Assembly (NCBI RefSeq): GCF_020251205.1
Contig: NZ_JAIWYX010000005.1
Location: forward strand, 248,001 to 312,000
Direction: 5' to 3'
Length of the DNA stretch: 64,000 bases
Source: Arthrobacter sp. M4
Lineage (GTDB): Bacteria > Actinomycetota > Actinomycetes > Actinomycetales > Micrococcaceae
Shown: positions 8,244-16,963 of the stretch, one piece after another
Position numbering within the stretch: the first letter of the stretch is position 1
Layout: every line of letters starts with the position of its first letter
Translations under genes and position numbers: made by a program
Notes under the pieces: generated by a model
The model's database searches: none
What the model saw: the letters and a program-made list of their open reading frames with translations, nothing else
What the model was told of the DNA's origin: nothing

Positions 8244-9041
8244 GTGAAAACTGCGCAGGCCCCCGACGGCGCCAACCTCGCCTGGACCGAAGAGGGCACA
8301 GGGGAGCCTTTGTTGCTCATCGCCGGCCAAGCCACGGGACTGGACGGCTGGAGCCCGACGGCACGGGCCCTCGCGGAGTATTTCCGGGTGATTCGTTTCG
8401 ATCACCGCGGCATCGGCAATAGCGCCAGAGGTGATGACGACCGCTACACCACGAGGTCATTTGCGGGGGACGCTGCGGCCGTTCTCAAAGCGGCCAAGGC
8501 AGAAGCGGCGAACGTCTATGGACATTCCATGGGCGGCAGGGTGGCGCAGTGGCTGGCGATCGACCATCCAGAGCAGGTGCGAACGCTCATTCTCGCGGCA
8601 ACCAGCGGAGGAAAGCTCGCCGGGGCGGAACCCAGCCGCGCCGCGATGGAGACACTCGTCAGCAGTGACGTTGGTCGCTTGACCCCGTTATTCTTCGCTC
8701 CCGAGTGGGCCGCCAAGCACCCCGACGATGTACGCACGTTCTTCAACTCGAAGGCATCGGCCTGGGCAAAGTCCCGGCATTTCCGGGCCAGCCGGGCACA
8801 CGACTCGTGGGCCCAACTCAGCAAGATCCAAGCACCAACGCTCATCCTCCACGGAACCAACGACGCACTAACACCCCTTCCGCACGCCGTAGCTCTGCGC
8901 CAGCACATCCCCGGTGCCATGTTGGTGAAAGTTCCAGGCGCAGGACACGGACTGCATCTGGACCATCCGGAAACAATCCATTGGATCCGCCAATTCATCG
9001 CGACCAAAAAAGGTCACCGCAACCAGGGGCTACTGAGCTAA
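8244..9041 (+). CDS. Alpha/beta hydrolase
   Basis: 265-residue cytosolic alpha/beta-hydrolase fold protein. The oxyanion region FDHRGIGNS, the nucleophile elbow YGHSMGG (Ser in G-x-S-x-G), an acid in LHGTNDALTPL and the terminal catalytic His in GAGHGLHLDHP are all visible. It resembles the 3-oxoadipate enol-lactonase/haloperoxidase-like group but stands alone, so the substrate is unknown. The start is GTG 8244. The gene is closed by the hairpin at 9046-9095. Confidence 0.85.
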   Translation: MKTAQAPDGANLAWTEEGTGEPLLLIAGQATGLDGWSPTARALAEYFRVIRFDHRGIGNSARGDDDRYTTRSFAGDAAAVLKAAKAEAANVYGHSMGGRVAQWLAIDHPEQVRTLILAATSGGKLAGAEPSRAAMETLVSSDVGRLTPLFFAPEWAAKHPDDVRTFFNSKASAWAKSRHFRASRAHDSWAQLSKIQAPTLILHGTNDALTPLPHAVALRQHIPGAMLVKVPGAGHGLHLDHPETIHWIRQFIATKKGHRNQGLLS

Positions 9042-9045
9042 AGAC

Positions 9046-9095
9046 TGGGTCGAGGGACTGACGGTGCCTGCCCCTCGACCCAATTCTCTTCTTTC
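9046..9095. terminator. Bidirectional terminator between convergent genes
   Basis: TGGGTCGAGGG (9046-9056) pairs perfectly with CCCTCGACCCA (9072-9082) and is followed by the T-rich ATTCTCTTCTTTC. It serves the hydrolase gene and can also end the minus-strand transcript from 9407. Confidence 0.75.
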
Positions 9096-9110
9096 GAGCG
9101 CGGCGCAATA

Positions 9111-9407
9111 CTACTTAGCCGGAGTAGCCGGACCATTTTCGACAAAGCTGAGTTGGAACCAGCCTATGACGAAAGGGGCCAACACGATCAATGTCATGAT
9201 GCCAGCCATTGCCCACAAGATGAGCTGCCTCCATTTTGATCTGCGCAGAGTCGTCGTCATTGATGCGGCGACAACCAACAGCGGCAATCCGGGAAAGAGC
9301 GGAAAGGCTACGAATTCAAGAACCAAGAACAGCGCGAAGACCCAGTCAATTTTCTGGTAGAGACGATGGGGACTATTGCTGGCTGATGATTGCATTCGTG
9401 CGCTCAT
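9111..9407 (-). CDS. Small two-helix membrane protein
   Basis: 98 residues with two hydrophobic segments (about residues 22-50 and 62-88), joined by a short basic loop TTTLRRSKWR. No known domain. It starts 17 bases after the stop of a gene for a secreted protein and is surely co-transcribed with it. A small membrane partner after a secreted cysteine-bearing protein could be an immunity or export helper, but that is only a suggestion. Confidence 0.6.
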   Translation of the reverse strand: MSARMQSSASNSPHRLYQKIDWVFALFLVLEFVAFPLFPGLPLLVVAASMTTTLRRSKWRQLILWAMAGIMTLIVLAPFVIGWFQLSFVENGPATPAK

Positions 9408-9424
9408 GGCTTCACCCTTTCAGG

Positions 9425-10102
9425 TTATCCGCCGACCTGCCATGCAGTGACGTTGCCGAACCGGTCCGTCTGATGGTGTAGTCCCACCTGAAGTGTGATG
9501 GGACTACCTTGGTACGCGACGCTCGCATCAAATCGGTAAAACGCATCGGCCACGGAGCCTGCCCCCGGTCGAGTACACTCCAAGACGGTTACCGACCAGC
9601 CAATGGCAATCCCACCCTCGGAGTGACACCAGTGGTACCCCGAATCCGTTGTGGAAGAGATCCAAGCATGGGTTCCATTCCAGTAGGTTCGACCGGTGTG
9701 CTTTTCAACCAGCGAGCCGCCCCAATACGTGTGCGTCCACAGACGAGTCCAGACGGAGCCTGCTGCAGCTGCGGACACGAGTGCTTGGGAATCAGCTGCG
9801 TTGAGGTTCAAACTGGGTGCTACTGCCACCACCTCTGCCACGGTTGCCTGGACAGCCGCCGATTCAGTCGTCGTAATAGTTGCTGAACAAAGCCGCGAAG
9901 CGTCTCTTGCAGCTTGATTCTTGTTGATCCCCTTTTCGGCGGCGATTGCATTGACTTCATCCAAGCAAGTTTTCGATGTGAAGAACGATTGCGCAGAAGG
10001 CGCGGAAGGGGCGGAGGGCGAAGCAGTTGCTGCAGTTGCTGTAGACACGACAAGCATTGAGCCCAGAAAGACCGTCAACAGGCTCAGCGATTTGAATTTC
10101 AT
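9425..10102 (-). CDS. Secreted protein of unknown function
   Basis: 225 residues. MKFKSLSLLTVFLGSMLVV then STATAATA forms a Sec signal peptide with cleavage near residues 25-28. An Ala/Ser/Pro linker and a helical pro-like region with two cysteines follow, then a Trp/Tyr/Gly-rich C-terminal domain with two more cysteines (WCHSEGG, LECTR) that could form disulfides. ATG 10102 has AGGAG six bases upstream and begins the signal peptide; the longer reading from 10153 would bury it. It does not match any family I recognise. The downstream partner is the small membrane protein. Confidence 0.65.
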   Translation of the reverse strand: MKFKSLSLLTVFLGSMLVVSTATAATASPSAPSAPSAQSFFTSKTCLDEVNAIAAEKGINKNQAARDASRLCSATITTTESAAVQATVAEVVAVAPSLNLNAADSQALVSAAAAGSVWTRLWTHTYWGGSLVEKHTGRTYWNGTHAWISSTTDSGYHWCHSEGGIAIGWSVTVLECTRPGAGSVADAFYRFDASVAYQGSPITLQVGLHHQTDRFGNVTAWQVGG

Positions 10103-10388
10103 ACCGACTCCTAACAGGAGCGCACCCATGGCCGAGTCTTCAGGATTTTCCATTCGTTTGCAATAATCCCTGCGGCTTACTTGAGATCTGACTTATACGC
10201 TGTCCACCATTGCGGGGCAGAGTCCGGACCCGGGTGCGCAGGATTGAGTCCGCCCCAGTGAGGGCTGCTCCCTCGATTGAGACGCTAGATCAGCCACTGG
10301 GTCCCTAGGTGCCTGTGGGGCGGAAAATGAGTGGCGTAAGCCCCCAAAATAGGTGGAAATATGTTCCTGCGTGACGAGGGCTTAGGTG

Positions 10389-10904
10389 TCAGCCTCGCGC
10401 GTGCTTCCCCACCCGCACCGGATGCGAGCTCAAAATCGACAACCGGTTGAACGCATTAATCCCAATCGCCGCCATGCACAAGACCGCGATCTGCTGCTCG
10501 GTGTAAACGTCGCGTGCCCGGGCAAATAGTTCCGGGGAAGGATGCGAAATACTCATGGTGGTGATTTCCTCAACCAGTTCCAGCGCGACTTCCTCTTCCT
10601 TGGTGAACAGCCCTGATTCGGCATGCGCGGACAACAATGCCAGCCTCTGTTCCGTCTCGCCGTACTTACGAGCCCGCTTATGGTGCAGGTCCAAGCAAAA
10701 TGCGCATCCATTAATTTGCGACGCCCGGAAATTCATCAATTCCAGCGTCTTGCGTGGGATCCCCGCCTCATCGGATGCCTCCACCACCTGATTGGCGTAA
10801 TGCGTCAGGGTTTCGAAAGGCCCCGGAAGGTGCTTGTCGAGATACCCGGCGAGTACCGGCGTCGACTTCTCGGAGGAAGGAGTCAGCTGAGGCGAGGAAG
10901 ACAT
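10389..10904 (-). CDS. Carboxymuconolactone decarboxylase/AhpD-like protein
   Basis: 171 residues of the AhpD-like helical fold. The redox motif C-A-F-C followed by LDLHHKRARKYGET is the CxxC-xxxH signature of alkylhydroperoxidase AhpD-type peroxide-reducing proteins, not of true carboxymuconolactone decarboxylase. It is flanked by a secreted-protein gene and a divergent MFS gene 59 bases away, so it is probably monocistronic. Likely role: peroxide detoxification. Confidence 0.85.
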   Translation of the reverse strand: MSSSPQLTPSSEKSTPVLAGYLDKHLPGPFETLTHYANQVVEASDEAGIPRKTLELMNFRASQINGCAFCLDLHHKRARKYGETEQRLALLSAHAESGLFTKEEEVALELVEEITTMSISHPSPELFARARDVYTEQQIAVLCMAAIGINAFNRLSILSSHPVRVGKHARG

Positions 10905-10963
10905 GACCCGAGCCTACCTGCGCCGCCTCGCGGCACTGGGGAAGCGCGGATTAGGGTTGGCAT

Positions 10964-12172
10964 GTGAAAGCGCCACAACAAGCTGAACCCAAGGCCGCTT
11001 CAGCCCCTGCCATCATTCCCCTCTACGCGGCGGGCTTCACCACGGCATTCGGTGCCCACGGCGTGGCGGCTGGCCTGGGTGCGGAGAGCAAAGACATTGG
11101 ACTGAGCCTCCTGGGACTCGGCGTCCTGCTGGCCCTTTACGAGGTGGCCGAAATCTTCCTGAAGCCGCTTTTCGGCTCATTGAGCGACCGCTTCGGTCCC
11201 AAGCCAGTGATCGTTGGCGGCCTGATGGCCTTTGCCGCAGCTTCGCTCGTAGGCGTCTGGTCTGGCGAGCCGCTCTTCCTTGCGCTGGCCCGGCTCGGCC
11301 AGGGAGCAGCCGCGTCGGCCTTTTCTCCGGCGTCTTCAGCCGCCGTCGCCCGCCTTTCCGGCGGAAAGACCGGCACTTACTTCGGCAGGTACGGTTCGTG
11401 GAAGAGCCTCGGCTACGCCGTGGGTCCGTTGCTCGGCGCCGGAGCAATCCTGCTTGGCGGCTTCGGGCTGCTGTTCGCCGTCCTCGCCGGGCTGGCCGCC
11501 GCCGTCGCCCTGTGGACGGCGATCGCCGTTCCCCGGATTGAGCCGCTCCCGCGGCCGCGTTACTCCCTCCTGGACCTTGTTAAGCAGTCCACGGAGCGCA
11601 ACTTCCTGGGTTCGACGGCGGTACTCGCCGCCAGCACGGGTTCGTTGGGCGCCGCTGTCGGCTTCCTCCCGGCGCTGGCGGTCCAGAACGGCTTGGGAAC
11701 GGTGGGCAGCCTGGCGGTGGTGACCGTGCTCGCCGTTGCGTCGTCGCTGGTCCAGCCTCGCGTTGGCCATCTCCGGGACACGGGCAAGCTGCCCAGCCGG
11801 GCGGGCATGGTGGGTGGGCTCCTGACGATCGGGGCAGGAGCCGTGGTTGCCGCCGTCGTTCCGCTTTTCGGTGCAGGCGCCGTGGCCATCTACTTGGCGG
11901 CTGTGATGATCGGCGCCGGCATCGGCGTCTCCACGCCGCTCGCGTTCGCCCACCTGGCAGATACGACGCCGAAGGAGCGGCTGGGGCGCACCATAGGCTC
12001 GGCGGAGATCGGCCGGGAGATGGGCGACGCCGGTGGACCCCTTCTGGTTGGCGGCGTGGCCGTCGCCGCTGGCCTCCCATGGGGGCTTGGTGCCCTGGCG
12101 GCCGTGGTGGCCGCCGCAAGTCTCGCGGCTCCGAGCCGCGCCAAGGCGCCCGTCGGCACCTCGCTGCGTTGA
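10964..12172 (+). CDS. MFS transporter, drug-exporter-like
   Basis: 402-residue twelve-helix major facilitator. The second loop reads GSLSDRFGPKPVIVGG (motif A), and ARLGQGAAASAFSPASSAAVARL is the motif-C-like region typical of antiporters that export drugs or metabolites. The start is GTG 10964. It is divergent from the AhpD-like gene and followed by a GNRA-loop hairpin before the LCP gene. The substrate is unknown. Confidence 0.85.
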   Translation: MKAPQQAEPKAASAPAIIPLYAAGFTTAFGAHGVAAGLGAESKDIGLSLLGLGVLLALYEVAEIFLKPLFGSLSDRFGPKPVIVGGLMAFAAASLVGVWSGEPLFLALARLGQGAAASAFSPASSAAVARLSGGKTGTYFGRYGSWKSLGYAVGPLLGAGAILLGGFGLLFAVLAGLAAAVALWTAIAVPRIEPLPRPRYSLLDLVKQSTERNFLGSTAVLAASTGSLGAAVGFLPALAVQNGLGTVGSLAVVTVLAVASSLVQPRVGHLRDTGKLPSRAGMVGGLLTIGAGAVVAAVVPLFGAGAVAIYLAAVMIGAGIGVSTPLAFAHLADTTPKERLGRTIGSAEIGREMGDAGGPLLVGGVAVAAGLPWGLGALAAVVAAASLAAPSRAKAPVGTSLR

Positions 12173-12202
12173 GTATTGCATTGATCCTGCCTACCCCTTA
12201 GC

Positions 12203-12220
12203 CCCTACCGAAAGGTAGGG
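12203..12220 (+). terminator. GAAA-tetraloop hairpin between the MFS and LCP genes
   Basis: CCCTACC (12203-12209), loop GAAA, GGTAGGG (12214-12220). This is a perfect 7-bp stem with a stable tetraloop, 31 bases after the MFS stop and 21 before the LCP start. A T run is absent, so it may be a terminator or a leader element. Confidence 0.5.
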
Positions 12221-12240
12221 CCTGATGCGATGGTTGAGCC

Positions 12241-13260
12241 ATGAGCGACGCCATCGGCCCGCAACCCACGGGAGACGATGCACAACGTCAGGGCCGTCCG
12301 CCGCGGCGCCTGCTTATCGGGGTGGTGGCAGCCCTTTTGCTGATCGTCGGGGCCGTGGCCGCGTTTATGCTGTTGCAGCGACCTTCAAGTCCGACTGCGC
12401 CGTCGCCAACGCAGACCCTGCCGGAGTTGCCGCCGGGACCAATGAACATCCTGGTGCTCGGCAGTGACATTCGCGGAAACGCCCGGGAAGCATTGCAGCG
12501 CCAGGAAGCCACCGGCGAGCAGGCCGACGAGCGCTCGGACATGATCATGCTGGTACACATTCCGGCAGACCGGCACAAGGTCTACGGCATTTCCATCCTG
12601 CGCGACAACTGGGTCAAAATCCCCGGCCACGGCGACTCCAAAATCAATGAGAGTCTCACGTTTGGCGGACCTCGTTTGGTGGCCGACACCGTCGGTTCCC
12701 TGCTGGGTACCCACATTGACCATTACGCCATGCTGGACTTCGACGGCTTCAAGAACCTCACCGATGCCCTCGGCGGAGTCGATGTCAACGTTACGGCACC
12801 GTTCACGGCCACCTTCGACACGCACCACACCTTCGCGCAGGGCATTAACAAACTGGACGGCCAAGCCGCCCTCGAGTTTGTCCGCGAACGCAAGGCCTTC
12901 CCCGACGGCGACTATCAACGGGCGCGCAACCAGCAGACGTACGTCCGCTCCGTGATGACTCAACTCCTCCACACCGGAAAAGTCACCAATCCGACGAACG
13001 CGCTGGAGCTCATCAAAGTCGTGTCGCCGCATCTGATCGTGGACCCGGGCTTCGACTCGACTGCGCTGGCAAGCGTGGCATATGCCCTTCGAAGCACGGA
13101 CCCCGCAGCCTCGGTATTCTTCACGCTGCCTACGGCCGGTACGGGCACATCACCCGACGGGCAGTCGATCGTGCTGCCCGATTATGCCGGGATTGCCGAG
13201 GTTGCCGCCGCCCTGAAATCGGATGGGCTGGCGGGTTACGCCGCCTCCCATGGACTGTGA
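12241..13260 (+). CDS. LytR-CpsA-Psr (LCP) family protein
   Basis: 339 residues: a short cytosolic head, one membrane helix (about residues 22-43), a Pro/Ser/Thr linker, then an extracellular LCP domain. LCP enzymes ligate teichoic acids, capsule or arabinogalactan to peptidoglycan from polyprenyl-phosphate carriers. Signature residues include the Asp in LVLGSDIRG, RSDMIMLVHI, ILRDNWVKIPGHGDSKINESLTFGG, and LEFVRERKAFPDGDYQRARNQQ near the end of the domain. The catalytic loop reads RDNWV where RDTWV is more common. ATG 12241 is preceded by a weak GGTTGAG. Confidence 0.9.
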   Translation: MSDAIGPQPTGDDAQRQGRPPRRLLIGVVAALLLIVGAVAAFMLLQRPSSPTAPSPTQTLPELPPGPMNILVLGSDIRGNAREALQRQEATGEQADERSDMIMLVHIPADRHKVYGISILRDNWVKIPGHGDSKINESLTFGGPRLVADTVGSLLGTHIDHYAMLDFDGFKNLTDALGGVDVNVTAPFTATFDTHHTFAQGINKLDGQAALEFVRERKAFPDGDYQRARNQQTYVRSVMTQLLHTGKVTNPTNALELIKVVSPHLIVDPGFDSTALASVAYALRSTDPAASVFFTLPTAGTGTSPDGQSIVLPDYAGIAEVAAALKSDGLAGYAASHGL

Positions 13261-13282
13261 GCCAGATGTTGCACCCAGCCGA

Positions 13283-13302
13283 GGCAGCCAAAGCCGGCTG
13301 CC
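13283..13302. terminator. Bidirectional hairpin between LCP and thioredoxin reductase genes
   Basis: GGCAGCC (13283-13289) pairs with GGCTGCC (13296-13302) in the 61-base gap between convergent genes. The stem is short and GC-rich with little T tail. Confidence 0.45.
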
Positions 13303-13321
13303 CCCGCCTTACTACCATCGC

Positions 13322-14296
<975 letters not shown>

Positions 14297-14314
14297 TTGT
14301 CCGTACTCCTAGTA

Positions 14315-14710
14315 CTAGCGGGCCATGAACCATTCGGTGAAAGCCGAGGCTCGGCCGTCCGGCGCAAAGCGGATGATCCAGAGGTTGTCGTAGGTGGGCT
14401 GGCCGTTGAGATAGGTGGTGAGGCCTTGGACGTAGGCGGTGTCGCCATCAATCCCCAGGAGCGTCCACTCAAAGGTCCAGTCCTCGGGCTGGTCCTGGGC
14501 TTCGATCCATTTTTCGACAATCTCCGAATGCCCGCGCCACGGTGACGGATCATTGGGTCTGGTCTCGTAAACGGCGTCCTCGGTGAACAACGCCCGGATA
14601 TCGTCTGGACTGTTGGAGGTCCATGCGCCCTCGTATCCCACCATCCAATTGGTCACGGTGAGGGGCAGTACCTTGTTCCCAGCTGCTTCGGTGCCTGCAT
14701 GTTCGCTCAT
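14315..14710 (-). CDS. SnoaL/NTF2-like protein
   Basis: 131 residues with the cone-shaped NTF2-like pattern: W-x-x-GYEGAW, a helix with DDIRALFTEDAVYETRPND, a W-x-G-H-x-I-V-x-x-W segment, then beta strands carrying WTLLGIDGDTAYVQGL. Members include polyketide cyclases, steroid isomerases and binding proteins, so no specific reaction can be assigned. The gene starts an apparent two-gene unit with trxB. Confidence 0.75.
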   Translation of the reverse strand: MSEHAGTEAAGNKVLPLTVTNWMVGYEGAWTSNSPDDIRALFTEDAVYETRPNDPSPWRGHSEIVEKWIEAQDQPEDWTFEWTLLGIDGDTAYVQGLTTYLNGQPTYDNLWIIRFAPDGRASAFTEWFMAR

Positions 14711-14789
14711 TGTCCCGTTGTACTGCGGCTGGCACAGCCGGGCAAGGCCTCACATCACTCAGCCGTACCCGGGCTACGGGCGGCAGGGG

Positions 14790-15710
14790 CTAACCGAGGG
14801 CCTTGAGGCGGTCCCTGGCGCGCTCGGCAGCCTGACGTTCGCGGGCTGCCAGCCGCTTGGCGACTTCCACGGCCCGCTCTGCCGACCGTTCGTCCCGTTC
14901 GGCGCCACCCAAGTCGGCCTCGGCGTCTTCCAAGGCATCCTTGAGTTCCCGGACCTTCGCTGCCAGTTTTTTGCTCCGGGCGGAAACTTCTGCAAGTCGC
15001 TCGGAAGCATCGGCTACGTCCGCTTCCGCTTCGCCCAGGCTGCGCTCGGCTTCCTCAAGGTCAGCCTCTGCGGCCTTCCGTTCGCGTTCTTGTTCAGCTT
15101 TGCGGCGTTGCTCCGCTTCGCGCTGCTTCTTCTCTTCCTCCGGGTCCTTCTTCTTCCGGGGTTCGGCTTGCTTCACGGACCGCACCGGCCGAGCAACCGA
15201 AGGAAGGCCCGGAACCGCGACGGCGTCCGTCAGGTCGACTGCCTCGAATCCGCTGCTTTCCAGCGGACGGACCAGCTGGCCGCTCCGAACGGCGGCTGCC
15301 GCGTCGTCGTCGGCCATTGCGGCCCGCAAGGTGCTTTCGACGTCGTCAGCTGCCGCCTGGCTGAGGTTCACCCCTTGCTGCTCCGCCAGTTCGCGGGCTT
15401 CGCGAACGACGGCGGTCAGCTCACGTTGGCGCTTTTGGCCGAGGTCGCGCAGCGCTGTCCGATCCAGTTGGTGCTGGGCCTGGAGGAGCGCCTCGCCTAA
15501 TTCCACCAGGCCATCGATGGCTGGCGCGCGATGCCGCGCCAGCATGTTTATTGCCCACGCGGCCACTGGTGGCTTTGGCAGTTTCGCGATTCCCTTGGCC
15601 AGTTCCGCGTCGCCCTCGGCCTTGGCGTCCTTGGCCATGGCGTTCCGGGCGGCGGTGAATTCCGACGGCGCCAGGGCATAGAGCTCGACGGCGGCGGCGC
15701 TGAGGTCCAT
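14790..15710 (-). CDS. Coiled-coil protein of unknown function
   Basis: 306 residues. The N-terminal half (DLSAAAVELYALAPSEFTAARNAMA, then AKLPKPPVAAWAINML) is a conserved actinobacterial arrangement that I cannot tie to a function. The C-terminal half (about 170-306) is an extremely charged Lys/Glu/Arg/Ala coiled coil containing REAEQRRKAEQERERKAA. No signal peptide or membrane segment. It may be a scaffold or nucleoid-associated protein. Confidence 0.7.
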   Translation of the reverse strand: MDLSAAAVELYALAPSEFTAARNAMAKDAKAEGDAELAKGIAKLPKPPVAAWAINMLARHRAPAIDGLVELGEALLQAQHQLDRTALRDLGQKRQRELTAVVREARELAEQQGVNLSQAAADDVESTLRAAMADDDAAAAVRSGQLVRPLESSGFEAVDLTDAVAVPGLPSVARPVRSVKQAEPRKKKDPEEEKKQREAEQRRKAEQERERKAAEADLEEAERSLGEAEADVADASERLAEVSARSKKLAAKVRELKDALEDAEADLGGAERDERSAERAVEVAKRLAARERQAAERARDRLKALG

Positions 15711-15758
15711 GCGTCACATCCTAGACGTGGCGCGGGGTGGAGTGCCGTACGGGCGCGG

Positions 15759-15869
15759 CTACCGCTTCTTCCTTGGCCAGCGGGGCCAACGGACGGTGGT
15801 CAACCACAACCCCAGCAACAGGGAATCCATGGTCATGAGTCCACCCAGCAGGTACGGCCACATATTCAT
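15759..15869 (-). CDS. 36-residue single-helix membrane peptide
   Basis: The minus-strand reading from ATG 15869 to TAG 15759 gives 36 residues: a hydrophobic run (WPYLLGGLMTMDSLLLGLWL, residues 4-23) ending in a strongly basic Trp/Arg/Lys tail (RWPRWPRKKR). AGGAG lies 7 bases before the ATG. One helix with a positive cytosolic tail suits a small membrane protein with N-out topology. No homologue is known to me. It sits 48 bases upstream of the coiled-coil gene on the same strand. Confidence 0.55.
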   Translation of the reverse strand: MNMWPYLLGGLMTMDSLLLGLWLTTVRWPRWPRKKR

Positions 15870-15980
15870 GAACAATCTCCTGACCTAGTCCCCCAGCCAA
15901 TCGATTGTTCCTCCAAGTGTGGCACGACGACTGCAGCGCGGGTAGTTGCTGATCCCAATACTTTCCTCCAGGTAACTCCC

Positions 15981-15997
15981 TTACTTTAAAGTGCGTA
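15981..15997. promoter_or_regulatory. Candidate operator upstream of the quinone reductase gene
   Basis: TTACTTTAAAGTGCGTA contains the perfect palindrome ACTTTAAAGT (15983-15992), about 110 bases before the NmrA-type gene. Quinone reductase genes of this type are often controlled by HxlR-family redox regulators from such AT-rich sites; no HxlR gene is present here. Confidence 0.35.
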
Positions 15998-16099
15998 TGC
16001 CGCAAACGGAATGCTTCCCTTCCGCGGGCAGTTGACCCCAGTGAGGGCGCCGCCAGAACAAACAACGACGGGCGGCAAAAACAGTTGGAGGAGAGCCAA

Positions 16100-16963
16100 A
16101 TGTCGATTGTTATCACCGGAGCCACCGGACAGCTGGGAACGCTTGTTGTCAAGGAACTGCTGGGCCGCGGCGTGCCAGCCACGGAGATCGTCGCCGCCGG
16201 CCGCTCCGTTCAGAAGCTTGCCGAGTTGGAAGAACTTGGCGTTCGCACAGCCGAAATTGACTATGACCAGCCCGCCAGCATTGAGGCCGCCTTTAACGCC
16301 GGCGACACTGTACTGCTCATCTCCGGCAACGACATCGTTCGACGTCGGGAGCAGCACAAGGCGGTCATCGAGGCGGCGGGGCGGGCCGGCGTCGGGCATC
16401 TTGCCTACACCAGCGTGCTGCAGGCAGACAGCACCCCGCTGGTCCTGGCACCCGATCATGCTGACGCCGAAAAGCACATCAAGGCGAGCGGCATCCCCTT
16501 CACCCTGCTGCGCCACGGCTGGTACACCGAGAACTATGTCCCGACGCTGCAGCAGGCGGCCGCCACGGGTGCCGTCCTTGCCAGCGCGGGCGACGGCCGC
16601 GTTGCGAGTGCAACCCGGGCGGACTATGCAGCAGCCATCGCCACCGTGCTGACCACACCTGGTCACCTTGGTGCGATTTACGAGCTGTCCGGGGACTACG
16701 CCTGGGACTTCAACGAATTGGCTGACGCGATTGCCAGCGTCGTTGGCCGGGAAGTCAGCTACACGCCCTTGGACGCCGAGGAGCACGTGGCGGTCCTGCA
16801 GGAGGCCGGCTTGGACGCGCAGACCGCCGGTTTCGTGGCCGCGCTCGACGGCAACATTCGCGACGGTGCCCTGGCACACGTTACCGGCGAGCTGTCGCGC
16901 CTGGCCGGTCGGCCCACCACGCCGCTGGTTGATGGCCTACGGCCTTACGCGTCGGCTAACTGA
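16100..16963 (+). CDS. NmrA-type NAD(P)H:quinone oxidoreductase (QOR2-like)
   Basis: 287 residues. The N-terminal Rossmann motif reads VITGATGQLGTLVVKELLGRG, with a downstream AAGRSVQKL basic patch that favours NADPH. The atypical SDR/NmrA fold lacks the YxxxK dyad. HGWYTENYVPTL and LSGDYAWDFNELA match the QOR2/YtfG group, which reduces quinones in oxidative stress. ATG 16100 has GGAGG nine bases before it. The stop overlaps the convergent BNR gene end by 8 bases. Confidence 0.82.
   Translation: MSIVITGATGQLGTLVVKELLGRGVPATEIVAAGRSVQKLAELEELGVRTAEIDYDQPASIEAAFNAGDTVLLISGNDIVRRREQHKAVIEAAGRAGVGHLAYTSVLQADSTPLVLAPDHADAEKHIKASGIPFTLLRHGWYTENYVPTLQQAAATGAVLASAGDGRVASATRADYAAAIATVLTTPGHLGAIYELSGDYAWDFNELADAIASVVGREVSYTPLDAEEHVAVLQEAGLDAQTAGFVAALDGNIRDGALAHVTGELSRLAGRPTTPLVDGLRPYASAN

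Noticed and set aside
10389..10904. AhpD-like gene as pcaC
   Set aside because: It carries a CxxC-type redox motif and is far from the pca operon, which has its own pcaC at 37304.
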